Source: Anaerolineaceae bacterium UBA6801
Lineage (GTDB): Bacteria > Chloroflexota > Anaerolineae > Anaerolineales > Anaerolineaceae
DNA: 6,258 nucleotides
NCBI GenBank assembly: GCA_002452315.1
Contig: DKFH01000145.1
Location: forward strand, 3,754-10,011
Reading direction: 5' to 3'
The translations under genes were made by a program, and so were the position numbers. Shown here piece by piece: positions 1 through 6,117 of the stretch. A model generated the notes under the pieces. That model saw only the letters and a list, made by a program, of their open reading frames with translations. It made no database searches and was not told where the DNA came from. Numbering within the stretch: position 1 is the first letter of the stretch; every line of letters starts with the position of its first letter.

Positions 1-5
1 AAATT

Positions 6-36
6 ACGGGGTTGCCCTTACCGGCGACCCCGTTTT
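6..36 (+). terminator. Probable intrinsic terminator upstream of obg
   Basis: The arms ACGGGGT-GCC (6-16, with one extra T at 13) and GGC-ACCCCGT (23-33, with one extra G at 26) form a GC-rich hairpin with a 6-nt loop. A short T run follows at 33-36. It probably ends an upstream + strand gene that lies outside the window, so obg would need its own promoter in 37-105. I could not find a well-spaced -35/-10 pair there. The T run is short, so attenuation or an RNA-stability hairpin are alternatives. Confidence 0.5.
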
Positions 37-105
37 GTGCTTAATGCGGTAAGATTCACAATTGGGCATTGAATTGAAAACCAAGAAAGCAAGAGTGATG
101 TAATT

Positions 106-1365
106 ATGTATTTTGATGAAGCGGAAATCTATGTGCAATCCGGACGGGGCGGGGATGGCATGGTGCACTTTCACCGGGAAAAATATCGGCCGCGTGGCGG
201 ACCTGATGGGGGCGATGGCGGCCGGGGGGGTGATGTGATCCTGGTGGTTAACCCGACCAAGAATACCCTGTTCGATTTCCGCCACAAATCGCAGTATATT
301 GCGGACGACGGCCGACCCGGCGGGCCGAACAACATGACTGGCAAGTCGGCCAAGGACCTGGTGGTCGAGGTGCCGCCTGGCACGCTGGTCTTTGACGCGG
401 AAACCGGCGACTTGCTGGGTGACCTGGTGGAGGATGGCCAGGAGCTTGTGGTGGCCAAGGGCGGCCGCGGGGGACGGGGCAACCAGCACTTTGCGACCAG
501 TCGCAACCAGACGCCGCGCATGGCGGAGCGTGGTGAGCCGGAAGAATCCAAGACGCTCAGGCTTGAGTTGAAGATGATTGCGGATGTGGGCATTGTGGGT
601 GTGCCCAATGCGGGCAAATCCAGCCTGTTGGCGGTGGTGTCAAATGCCAAGCCTAAAATTGCCGACTATCCTTTTACGACATTGACGCCCAACTTAGGCG
701 TTGCCAAGCTCGATGTGGACACGATCCTGGTTTTGGCGGATATTCCCGGGTTGATCGAGGGGGCACACCAGGGTGTCGGGCTGGGATTCTCGTTCTTACG
801 CCATATTCAGCGCACACGGGTCTTGATCCACATGCTGGATGGGTTGTCTGAGGATCCCCTCTCGGATTTCTCACAGATCAACAGCGAGATGGCTTTGTTT
901 GACGAGAAGATCGTTGAAAAACCGCAGATTGTCGCCTATAACAAAATGGACCTCCCGGATGTTCAGGAGCGCTGGCCAGAGGTAGAACAAGCGCTCACTA
1001 AACTAGGCTTTGAAGTAATCCCCCTCTCGACAGTAACCCATGAGAACATCCAAAAATTGATGTGGCGGGCGGCAGCACTTCTGGATGAAGCCCCTGAGCC
1101 GCAACCGGTTGAAGTAATGCCCGTCTACCGGGCTGAAGAAGACCCACGCGCCTTTGAAATCGAGCACACCCAGGAGGGGTGGGTCGTTCGTGGGGTGGCC
1201 ATTGAACGAGCTGCAGCCATGACGTATTGGGAGCACCGAGAATCGGTCAGGCGTTTTCAGCGGCTGATGGATACCATTGGTGTGGACGATGCACTGCGTG
1301 AGGCCGGTATCGAAGAGGGCGATACGGTTTACGTGGGCGAGTACGCTTTAGAATGGCAGGATTGA
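106..1365 (+). CDS. obg: Obg/CgtA family ribosome-associated GTPase
   Basis: Essential P-loop GTPase that binds the large ribosomal subunit and acts in 50S assembly and stress control. All three family domains are present. The glycine-rich Obg fold covers residues 1-158, with GRGGDG at 13-18 and clustered GG motifs at 31-42 and 119-125. The G domain follows: GVPNAGKS P-loop at 165-172, DYPFTTLTPN switch I at 187-196, DIPGLIEGA G3 at 212-220 and NKMD G4 at 279-282. The G5 loop is less typical (LSTVT around 307-311). The C-terminal OCT domain spans about 340-419. The length of 419 aa is normal. The ATG at 106 opens the conserved MYFDEAEIYV start and is preceded by a weak Shine-Dalgarno-like AAGAGTGAT at 91-99. 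It is followed after 3 nt by nadD, so the two are probably cotranscribed. Identification is secure. Confidence 0.98.
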   Translation: MYFDEAEIYVQSGRGGDGMVHFHREKYRPRGGPDGGDGGRGGDVILVVNPTKNTLFDFRHKSQYIADDGRPGGPNNMTGKSAKDLVVEVPPGTLVFDAETGDLLGDLVEDGQELVVAKGGRGGRGNQHFATSRNQTPRMAERGEPEESKTLRLELKMIADVGIVGVPNAGKSSLLAVVSNAKPKIADYPFTTLTPNLGVAKLDVDTILVLADIPGLIEGAHQGVGLGFSFLRHIQRTRVLIHMLDGLSEDPLSDFSQINSEMALFDEKIVEKPQIVAYNKMDLPDVQERWPEVEQALTKLGFEVIPLSTVTHENIQKLMWRAAALLDEAPEPQPVEVMPVYRAEEDPRAFEIEHTQEGWVVRGVAIERAAAMTYWEHRESVRRFQRLMDTIGVDDALREAGIEEGDTVYVGEYALEWQD

Positions 1366-1368
1366 TCG

Positions 1369-1974
1369 ATGGAGAAAAAACGGATTGGCATTTTCGGCGG
1401 CACTTTTGACCCGCCGCACATCGGCCATTTGATCCTGGCAGCAGAGGCCCGCGATCAACTGGCGTTAGACTGTACGATTTGGGTGCTGACGCCTGACCCA
1501 CCGCACAAACGCGGCAAGGAGATCTCGTCATTGAGCCACCGCCTGGCCATGGTCGAACTGGCTATCAGTGAGGATGAAGGCTTTACCCTCTCCCATGTTG
1601 ATATCGACCGGCCTGGGCCGCATTACACGGTGGATACCGTCAACCTGTTGAAGCAAGACTATCCCGAGCATGCCCTGATCTACCTGATGGGCGGAGATTC
1701 TTTGCATGACCTCCCCAATTGGTATGAGGCAGAGAAATTCCTGGATGCATTGGATGGAATCGGGGTGATGCGCCGGCCGGAGGATGATATCGACTTATCC
1801 CAGTTGTTATCCACCCTCCCTCAGCTGGAGGAGAAGCTCAATTTTGTTACCGCGCCGCTGCTGGAGATCTCCGCAGAACAGGTGCGACGGCGAGTGCGTC
1901 AAAACCGCAGCTACCGCTATTACCTGCTGCCAAAAATCTACGCGTATATCCGTGATAACGAGGTTTATAAGTAA
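1369..1974 (+). CDS. nadD: Nicotinate-nucleotide adenylyltransferase (NadD)
   Basis: Transfers AMP from ATP to nicotinate mononucleotide to make deamido-NAD, the second-last step of NAD synthesis, in the cytoplasm. The nucleotidyltransferase signature GGTFDPPHIGH is at residues 10-20, with the HxGH ATP-binding motif at 17-20. PPHK is at 44-47, PHYTVDTV at 84-91, and the substrate-loop signature GGDSLHDLPNWYE at 108-120. The C-terminal phosphate-binding motif, usually ISSTxIR, reads ISAEQVR at 167-173, a modest divergence. The 201-aa length fits the family. The ATG lies 3 nt after the obg stop with AGGA at 1358-1361 (7-nt spacing), inside the end of obg, which suggests coupled translation. The obg-nadD order is common in bacteria. 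The ribosome-silencing gene rsfS, which often follows nadD, is absent here. The operon ends at a convergent junction. Confidence 0.96.
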   Translation: MEKKRIGIFGGTFDPPHIGHLILAAEARDQLALDCTIWVLTPDPPHKRGKEISSLSHRLAMVELAISEDEGFTLSHVDIDRPGPHYTVDTVNLLKQDYPEHALIYLMGGDSLHDLPNWYEAEKFLDALDGIGVMRRPEDDIDLSQLLSTLPQLEEKLNFVTAPLLEISAEQVRRRVRQNRSYRYYLLPKIYAYIRDNEVYK

Positions 1975-2056
1975 TTTTATTGTTTTAAGGTATTGTTGTA
2001 AGGGCCTGAATGGCTTAAAAGGCGGACAATAACCCCTTTATTAATCGAATAAGGTT

Positions 2057-2100
2057 AAAAAACTCGCTGACCGGGTGAGGGGGGCACCCGGCCAGCGAGT
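2057..2100 (-). terminator. Strong intrinsic terminator of the minus-strand operon
   Basis: A near-perfect 16-bp hairpin has arms ACTCGCTG-A-CCGGGTG (2062-2077) and CACCCGG-C-CAGCGAGT (2085-2100), with one A/C mismatch and a 7-nt loop. On the minus strand the hairpin runs straight into six T residues (complement of A2057-A2062), the classic form of a Rho-independent terminator. On the + strand the hairpin is followed by GATTATATT, a poor U tract, so it mainly serves transcripts coming from the lipoprotein gene. It lies about 157 nt past that gene's stop codon. It may also block + strand read-through by structure alone. Confidence 0.9.
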
Positions 2101-2131
2101 GATTATATTAAAGCATAGTTTCTAAATTTTG

Positions 2132-2160
2132 TCAACATGTTGATCAAATTTGATTTTTTT
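2132..2160. repeat. Interlocking short palindromes followed by a T run
   Basis: Two perfect 12-nt palindromes abut and share A2143: TCAACATGTTGA (2132-2143) and ATCAAATTTGAT (2143-2154). A third, TTGATCAA (2140-2147), bridges them. The result is alternating TCAA/TTGA half-sites, followed by T residues at 2154-2160. The second palindrome plus its T run could act as a weak + strand terminator for obg-nadD, since no better one is visible after nadD. A protein-binding site is possible but would sit in a convergent 3' region, an unusual place. AT-rich DNA gives short palindromes by chance, so the function is unproven. Confidence 0.35.
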
Positions 2161-2256
2161 ATAAATCTCACATATTTTAAGATATTAGCAACCCAATATT
2201 TTTGTGTGTCTTTGCATTCCGATTTGCTTGCCTCAAATGGTCATCATAGTAAAATC

Positions 2257-3108
2257 TCATTCTTCGTGGATCAAAGTGATGTTGCCCACGGACATATCCA
2301 GATTAATGGTCAGGGTGTATCCGTCGTTGAGGGTGGTGTAGGTCTGATTGGTAAGCAGCCAGGTTCCCTGGGTGTTGACGTTGCTGACCGTGCCCTGGTT
2401 GTTGATGACGGCTTTCATCCCAACAGGGATGATAATGGTCATGTTGCTGACGCCAGCTTTAATATCAACTACGGCATCCTGGTTAAGTACCCCAGCAAAA
2501 TCGAGGGTGTAGTCCCCGGCCCCGCACGACATGGTCATCTGGCGGAAGTTGGCATATCCCAGGCCGAATAGCTTGGCCGAAGACGCTCCCGTGGTAAAGG
2601 TGAAATCCTCCAAAATTTCAGGGTTTGGCGCATCAAACCGCAAGGTGGTGTCACTGGCGCCCTGGGTGATCTTGAGCCTGGTGAGGCCCAGCCCGGTCAG
2701 GTCAAAGCTATTCTCACTGGCCCCACCTTCGATCGTGAGGTTGAGGGGCAGCACGGTGGACAGCCGCAATTCCCAAATGTTTTCTACATCGCCCAGGGGG
2801 ATGCCTGTTATCCGAAATGGATTGACCTGCCTGATTTCAAAGTAGTTATCACGGCGGATGAATTCTGGCTCCCAGGGTTCGACATTGTACTTGATGGTCC
2901 CGTTGACCAAACCCTCCGCATCAGGTGTGATGAGAAACTTGCCGCCGGTCATCTTAAAGACCAATTCGGTGACTTGATCCTTCTGTGGAATGGGTTCGTT
3001 AATGAACACGATTTGCGGGTCGATGGTTTCAAGCTGAATGTTTTGGAGTGAGCAGGCGAGTGTAGCGAATAAGAGTGCCACAACCACAGCGAAGATTGGC
3101 TTTTTCAT
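2257..3108 (-). CDS. Toast-rack family lipoprotein (adhesin-like DUF4097 type)
   Basis: Predicted exported lipoprotein, 283 aa. The N-terminus has a KK charge, a hydrophobic stretch (residues 5-18) and a lipobox ending TLAC, giving lipidation at Cys19. The mature protein has no other membrane span. Residues about 45-125 resemble the toast-rack N-terminal domain, and 125-280 are beta-rich with repeated glycine/serine turns (GGAS 128-131, GAS 150-152, GASS 174-177, CGAGD 195-199, KAGVSN 217-222), as expected of stacked short beta strands. The same fold occurs in LiaF/PspC-type envelope-stress proteins, so a sensing or envelope-binding role is an inference. The ATG is chosen because AAGGA (complement of 3116-3120) lies 7 nt upstream and the signal peptide starts there. 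It is the last gene of the sigma/anti-sigma operon, 63 nt after the membrane-protein gene, and is followed by the terminator at 2057-2100. The exact ligand is unknown. Confidence 0.75.
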   Translation of the reverse strand: MKKPIFAVVVALLFATLACSLQNIQLETIDPQIVFINEPIPQKDQVTELVFKMTGGKFLITPDAEGLVNGTIKYNVEPWEPEFIRRDNYFEIRQVNPFRITGIPLGDVENIWELRLSTVLPLNLTIEGGASENSFDLTGLGLTRLKITQGASDTTLRFDAPNPEILEDFTFTTGASSAKLFGLGYANFRQMTMSCGAGDYTLDFAGVLNQDAVVDIKAGVSNMTIIIPVGMKAVINNQGTVSNVNTQGTWLLTNQTYTTLNDGYTLTINLDMSVGNITLIHEE

Positions 3109-3171
3109 CTTAATATCCTTGTGATCAATTCTTTTTGGCCTGCCTGATGGATCGATTTCCTGTATCGTTGT

Positions 3172-4494
3172 TCAGGGAAGTTTGTACCCTGAAGCGAGGA
3201 GCGCATTTTTAAGGTCAGCCAGAGATTTTTCACCAAATCCAGGGACCTCAAGCATGCCTTCATCACCGCTTTCAAGCTTGGTGAGGACATCCTCGACGGT
3301 GGTAAAGCCTGCATCGATGAGGACATTGTTGATGCGGGAGCCGAGATTCAATATTTCGATGGGAACTTCGGGCTTGGCTACGACGTCAGCGACGGGCACT
3401 TGAGGTGTGGCAGCCTCCTCCTCAACCTCAGGCGGTGCTTCCTGGGTCTCTTCAGCAATCTCGGGCTCCAGATTGGTTGTGATGACCGCTTCTTCTGGCG
3501 ACCCTTCCTCGAACAACACCACCTGTTTGATATCTTCCTCCGGGCATACTGTGCGCGGGTATGTATACGTACCAAAAAGTGTGGTGAAGGTCATCCCAAG
3601 GCCGAATTGCATAGCAATAAAGATCGGGAGCCAGCCCACGCAGGTGATGCGGCTGACGCCCCAGGCGATCAGGTAAAGGACCAGGTTGCCCACGGCACCA
3701 GTGAGCACAGGGTGCCAGGTGGTCTTAAATATCCCGTTGGCGATGCGTTTGCCCAGCAGGTAACCCAAAGCCAGCCAACCAACCAGCAGTGCTGTGATAT
3801 ACACTAAACCAACCAGGAGCACAAGGGGGATCAGGCAGATGGTGAGGGTCAGCAAGAGGATGCTGACCATGACCAGGGTACTCAGAGCGCCAAACCCCAG
3901 TATGGACCAAGGGTGCTTGATAACGGCATTGACCATTCGGTCAGCAGGTTTAGGTATGATCAGCAGCAGGAGTGCACCCAGCGCGAACAGCACCAAGGTG
4001 TTGACCAAGAATTTGCCAATGCGCGTCAGGATGGGAATGGCTGAAAAGGTTTGCGTTTGGCTTAGTTGGTTTATCAGGCTTGAAAAACTATCTGTGCCAA
4101 GTTCTCCTTCGATCTGGTTTCCCATGATGCGCGCATCTGGGTCGATGTTGATGTAACTGACGGGTGTGACCAAATCCCCTTCAACGACTGCCGATTCGGT
4201 AAGGTTGACCGTGCCGCCGATTGCGGTAAGGTCGCCTTTGATCGTACCATCAATGGTGACCAATCCACCCAGGACAAAGACGTTGCCATTAACGGTTGCA
4301 GTGGGTTTGATTTCCAAAACGCCGCCGATGACATTGAGGTCGCCATCTAAAATGCGGCCGCTTTCGAGGGTGTAGCTTTCGCCGATAACGATGCGATTCT
4401 CGGCGGATGGGGCCGCGTACGCCAGGGTGGGAAAGGCCAGCACACCGATGAGGATGACTGTTAGTACGATTATGAATTTATGGATGGTTTTCAT
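3172..4494 (-). CDS. Membrane protein: bactofilin-like repeats plus RNAP alpha-CTD-like tail
   Basis: A 440-aa modular protein of unknown function. Residues 1-27 are a signal peptide ending AYA. Residues 35-130 carry a right-handed beta-helix-like repeat of 17-19 residues marked by GDLNVIGG (51-58), GNVFVLGG (70-77), GDLTAIGG (87-94) and GDLV (106-109), as in polymer-forming/bactofilin-type proteins. About five membrane spans follow (roughly 161-180, 197-217, 219-246, 263-281, 286-309). The positive loops at 182-193 and 249-257 favour an outside beta-helix and a cytoplasmic tail. An acidic, proline-rich linker (318-378) leads to a helix-hairpin-helix domain at 379-440 that resembles the C-terminal domain of RNA polymerase alpha (SRINNVL 386-392, VPGFGEKSLADLK 417-429). 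The start overlaps the anti-sigma stop by 4 nt (ATGA), with AGGA at 4503-4506, 8 nt upstream, so translation is coupled. The domain calls are by eye, and the operon context suggests an envelope-stress role. Confidence 0.8.
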   Translation of the reverse strand: MKTIHKFIIVLTVILIGVLAFPTLAYAAPSAENRIVIGESYTLESGRILDGDLNVIGGVLEIKPTATVNGNVFVLGGLVTIDGTIKGDLTAIGGTVNLTESAVVEGDLVTPVSYINIDPDARIMGNQIEGELGTDSFSSLINQLSQTQTFSAIPILTRIGKFLVNTLVLFALGALLLLIIPKPADRMVNAVIKHPWSILGFGALSTLVMVSILLLTLTICLIPLVLLVGLVYITALLVGWLALGYLLGKRIANGIFKTTWHPVLTGAVGNLVLYLIAWGVSRITCVGWLPIFIAMQFGLGMTFTTLFGTYTYPRTVCPEEDIKQVVLFEEGSPEEAVITTNLEPEIAEETQEAPPEVEEEAATPQVPVADVVAKPEVPIEILNLGSRINNVLIDAGFTTVEDVLTKLESGDEGMLEVPGFGEKSLADLKNALLASGYKLP

Positions 4495-5042
4495 GATTGG
4501 TTTCCTCTCTTGTAATTTGGCGAGTATAACTTGATAATGGTTCTATACCATGTAAAGATCAAGGCGCTTGCGGCAAGGCAGGCGCCGGAAAAACCCAGCG
4601 CCAGCAGTGGGATCAGGATGGGCAGCGCGTTGATCAGCCTGCGGGACAGGTTAAAATAGTGCCTTGTCTGGCCTGCAATCACACTTATCCTGGCGATCAC
4701 CTGGGTGAGCTCGTAAGCCCAATTGAGCTGAAAAATGTTGACCAGGATAATGATGAACAGGATCAAAACAGCCAGGGCTATCATACCGAGGCTCAGCACC
4801 CAGAAGTTGCGGTTCTGATGTGTTTGGCGGCGGGATACTAACTGTGCCTGCCAGCGTTGGGTAAAACCAGGGGCTGGCACAGGTGACGGGCTGGTGCTCA
4901 ATAAGTCGTCAATTCCTATGAGGGCCAGTGAAAGCGAATGACATGTTTCACAATCCTTCAAATGCAGATCAAGCTGCTGTTGTTGTTCCGCATCCAACAC
5001 TGTGCCTGAGACTAAAAAGTTTTCAAAAGGCTGGTGACTCAT
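4491..5042 (-). CDS. Zinc-finger anti-sigma factor, membrane-anchored
   Basis: Predicted to bind and inactivate the ECF sigma factor encoded just upstream. The 183-aa protein begins with a zinc-finger anti-sigma (zf-HC2/ZAS) domain. The hallmark H-x3-C-x2-C is seen as HLKDCETC, with His27, Cys31 and Cys34. A linker with PAPGFTQRWQ (56-65) follows, then one membrane span at about 80-104 and a second hydrophobic segment at about 138-165. With two spans, both ends would be cytoplasmic, which suits sigma binding by the N-terminus. The start is supported by AAGGAGG (complement of 5047-5053), 4 nt upstream. It lies inside the end of the sigma reading frame with a 20-nt overlap, typical of coupled sigma/anti-sigma pairs. 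Its 3' end overlaps the next gene by 4 nt. This gene looks intact although its partner sigma gene is broken. Confidence 0.88.
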   Translation of the reverse strand: MSHQPFENFLVSGTVLDAEQQQQLDLHLKDCETCHSLSLALIGIDDLLSTSPSPVPAPGFTQRWQAQLVSRRQTHQNRNFWVLSLGMIALAVLILFIIILVNIFQLNWAYELTQVIARISVIAGQTRHYFNLSRRLINALPILIPLLALGFSGACLAASALIFTWYRTIIKLYSPNYKRGNQS

Positions 5043-5440
5043 CAGGCCTCCTTTTGCTGGGAAGCGTGTTATCGGCAGATGCCAACCACGATTCGGCCAG
5101 GGCTAGCCGGGAACGGTAAAGTCGACTTTTGACTGCGCTCACTGAGAGATTGAGCGTTTCGGCCATTTCTACTTCAGAACAATCATGCCAGTACCTTAAG
5201 ATGAAGGCTGTGCGATCCAAGGGTTTTAATTCTGCGATCAGCGTTTGTATCAACAATTCCCTTTCTGCTTCCCGGAATTTCTTTTCAGGGTTAGGCGCTG
5301 TGCGATCCACGATCATCTCGTCGGGGATGGCGTCCACTGATATTGTGGGCAGCTGTTTTTTCGAATCCGGTCAATACAATAATGTGAGGCGATCGACAGG
5401 AGCCAGGTGGCAAAGGGTCGGTTTGGGTCATATTTTTTGA
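5023..5440 (-). pseudogene. ECF sigma factor remnant, 5'-truncated and frameshifted
   Basis: Sigma-70 family (ECF type) sequence without a usable start. From 5432 one frame reads YDPNRPFATWLLSIA then SHYCIDRIRK, the usual region 2.3-2.4. At 5355-5361 the frame is lost; one base back it resumes as QLPTISVDAIPDE and continues through region 4 (LKPLDRTAFILRYW, then the helix-turn-helix EMAETLNLSVSAVKSRLYRSR around 5110-5175) to a TGA at 5023-5025. About 50-60 N-terminal residues (region 2.1-2.2) expected of a 170-190-aa ECF factor are absent. Upstream in this frame there is only kinase coding sequence, with no sigma similarity and no ATG or GTG in the stretch examined. A GTG at 5337 would give a region-4-only protein of 104 aa but has no Shine-Dalgarno sequence. 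The 20-nt overlap with the anti-sigma gene supports their pairing. It is probably a dying gene, but assembly or sequencing error could also explain both lesions. Confidence 0.8.
5355..5361 (-). other. A_AAA_AAC slippery heptamer at the sigma frame break
   Basis: On the minus strand the codons CGA AAA AAC place A_AAA_AAC in the X_XXY_YYZ phase that allows -1 slippage. A slip there would give RKN followed by QLPT and restore the sigma frame. Without the slip, the zero frame ends after about 13 more codons at a TGA. Downstream I see only a weak 4-bp stem (CCAC/GTGG) and no strong stimulatory hairpin. One missing A in a run that should be seven long explains the break equally well. Confidence 0.5.
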
Positions 5441-6076
5441 TTAGAATACCATCTCTTCTCGGCCTGAAAGTCGGTCGTTGATGCGCTGGACGACGATCTC
5501 TAAATGATCTGATTTGTGGACAAAATCGAGGTCATCGCTGCGGATGGTGAGCACAGGGCAGAGATCGAAGCCCTCAATCCATTCCGTATAGAACCGCTCC
5601 AGAAGTGTCAGGTAGGCTTCGTCGATGCCTGTTTCGATGTTCCTGGCACGACGGCGGATCCTCTGCAGCAAGATCGATACAGGTGCCTGAAGATGGATCA
5701 GCAGGTCTGGTTTGGGTAGATTCCCGACGACCAGATGGTACAGTCGCAAATAAGCTTGAAAATCCCGGTCTGATAAGTTGCCCATGTGATGCAGGGCGCG
5801 GGCAAATATATGGGCATCCTCATAGATGCTGCGGTCCAGGATGGCTGATTCAGGCAGTTCTGAGAGGTAAATATGCTGTTGAGCCCGGTGACCCAGGAAA
5901 TAGATTTGCAAGTGAAAGGACCATGAACCCATATCCTGGTAAAAATCCGGCAGGTAGGGATTATCTGCCACGGATTCAAAGGCGGATGTCCAGCCCAGTT
6001 GCTCCCCGATCCGCTCAGTTAAAGATGTTTTTCCAGCGCCGATGTTGCCAGCGAGTAAAATCAGTCGTTTTGCCAT
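5441..6076 (-). CDS. Deoxynucleoside kinase (dGK/dAK family)
   Basis: Phosphorylates deoxynucleosides with ATP in the salvage pathway, in the cytoplasm. The P-loop GNIGAGKT is at residues 10-17. The substrate-site segment FESVADNPYL is at 33-42, and FHLQIYFLGHRAQQ at 54-67. The DRS motif (DRSIYED, 81-87) is typical of dCK/dGK-type kinases. PDLLIHLQAP is at 123-132, and the arginine-rich LID RIRRRARNIE at 139-148. The 211-aa length and the ending GREEMVF match the family, so the gene appears complete at both ends. The substrate preference (dG, dA or dC) cannot be told from sequence by eye. The ATG has AAGGA (complement of 6088-6092) 11 nt upstream, a rather long spacing. It lies 41 nt after the hydrolase stop, so the two may be cotranscribed. 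Its stop codon directly abuts the sigma remnant. Confidence 0.93.
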   Translation of the reverse strand: MAKRLILLAGNIGAGKTSLTERIGEQLGWTSAFESVADNPYLPDFYQDMGSWSFHLQIYFLGHRAQQHIYLSELPESAILDRSIYEDAHIFARALHHMGNLSDRDFQAYLRLYHLVVGNLPKPDLLIHLQAPVSILLQRIRRRARNIETGIDEAYLTLLERFYTEWIEGFDLCPVLTIRSDDLDFVHKSDHLEIVVQRINDRLSGREEMVF

Positions 6077-6117
6077 GGGTGGAGTTGTCCTTTTAAGTAA
6101 TTACCAACCAAATTTTG

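Noticed and set aside
37..105. Promoter for obg
   Set aside because: Elements such as TAAGAT (50-55, or near) and TTGAAA (74-79) exist, but no -35/-10 pair has acceptable spacing.
4..489. 161-aa minus-strand frame over the start of obg
   Set aside because: It is antisense to a highly conserved gene, runs through the terminator hairpin and has no recognisable features.
1987..2039. Possible hairpin after nadD (TATTGT with ACAATA, AAGG with CCTT)
   Set aside because: The stem is interrupted and has a long internal loop, with no T run after it, so it is too weak to call a terminator for obg-nadD.
2137..2571. 144-aa open frame on the + strand
   Set aside because: Most of it is antisense to the lipoprotein gene, it resembles no family I know, and it begins in an AT-rich palindromic stretch without a Shine-Dalgarno sequence.
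5023..5337. A stand-alone region-4-only regulator starting at GTG 5337
   Set aside because: There is no Shine-Dalgarno sequence before the GTG, and conserved sigma region 2 lies directly upstream in the shifted frame, so this is the tail of a broken sigma gene.
5400..5431. ATG at 5429-5431 (minus strand) as the sigma start
   Set aside because: It opens a third frame that gives no sigma-like sequence, and neither conserved segment is read in it.
5605..6096. 163-aa + strand frame across the kinase
   Set aside because: It is a shadow of the kinase gene in the opposite strand; the minus-strand product has a full set of kinase motifs.
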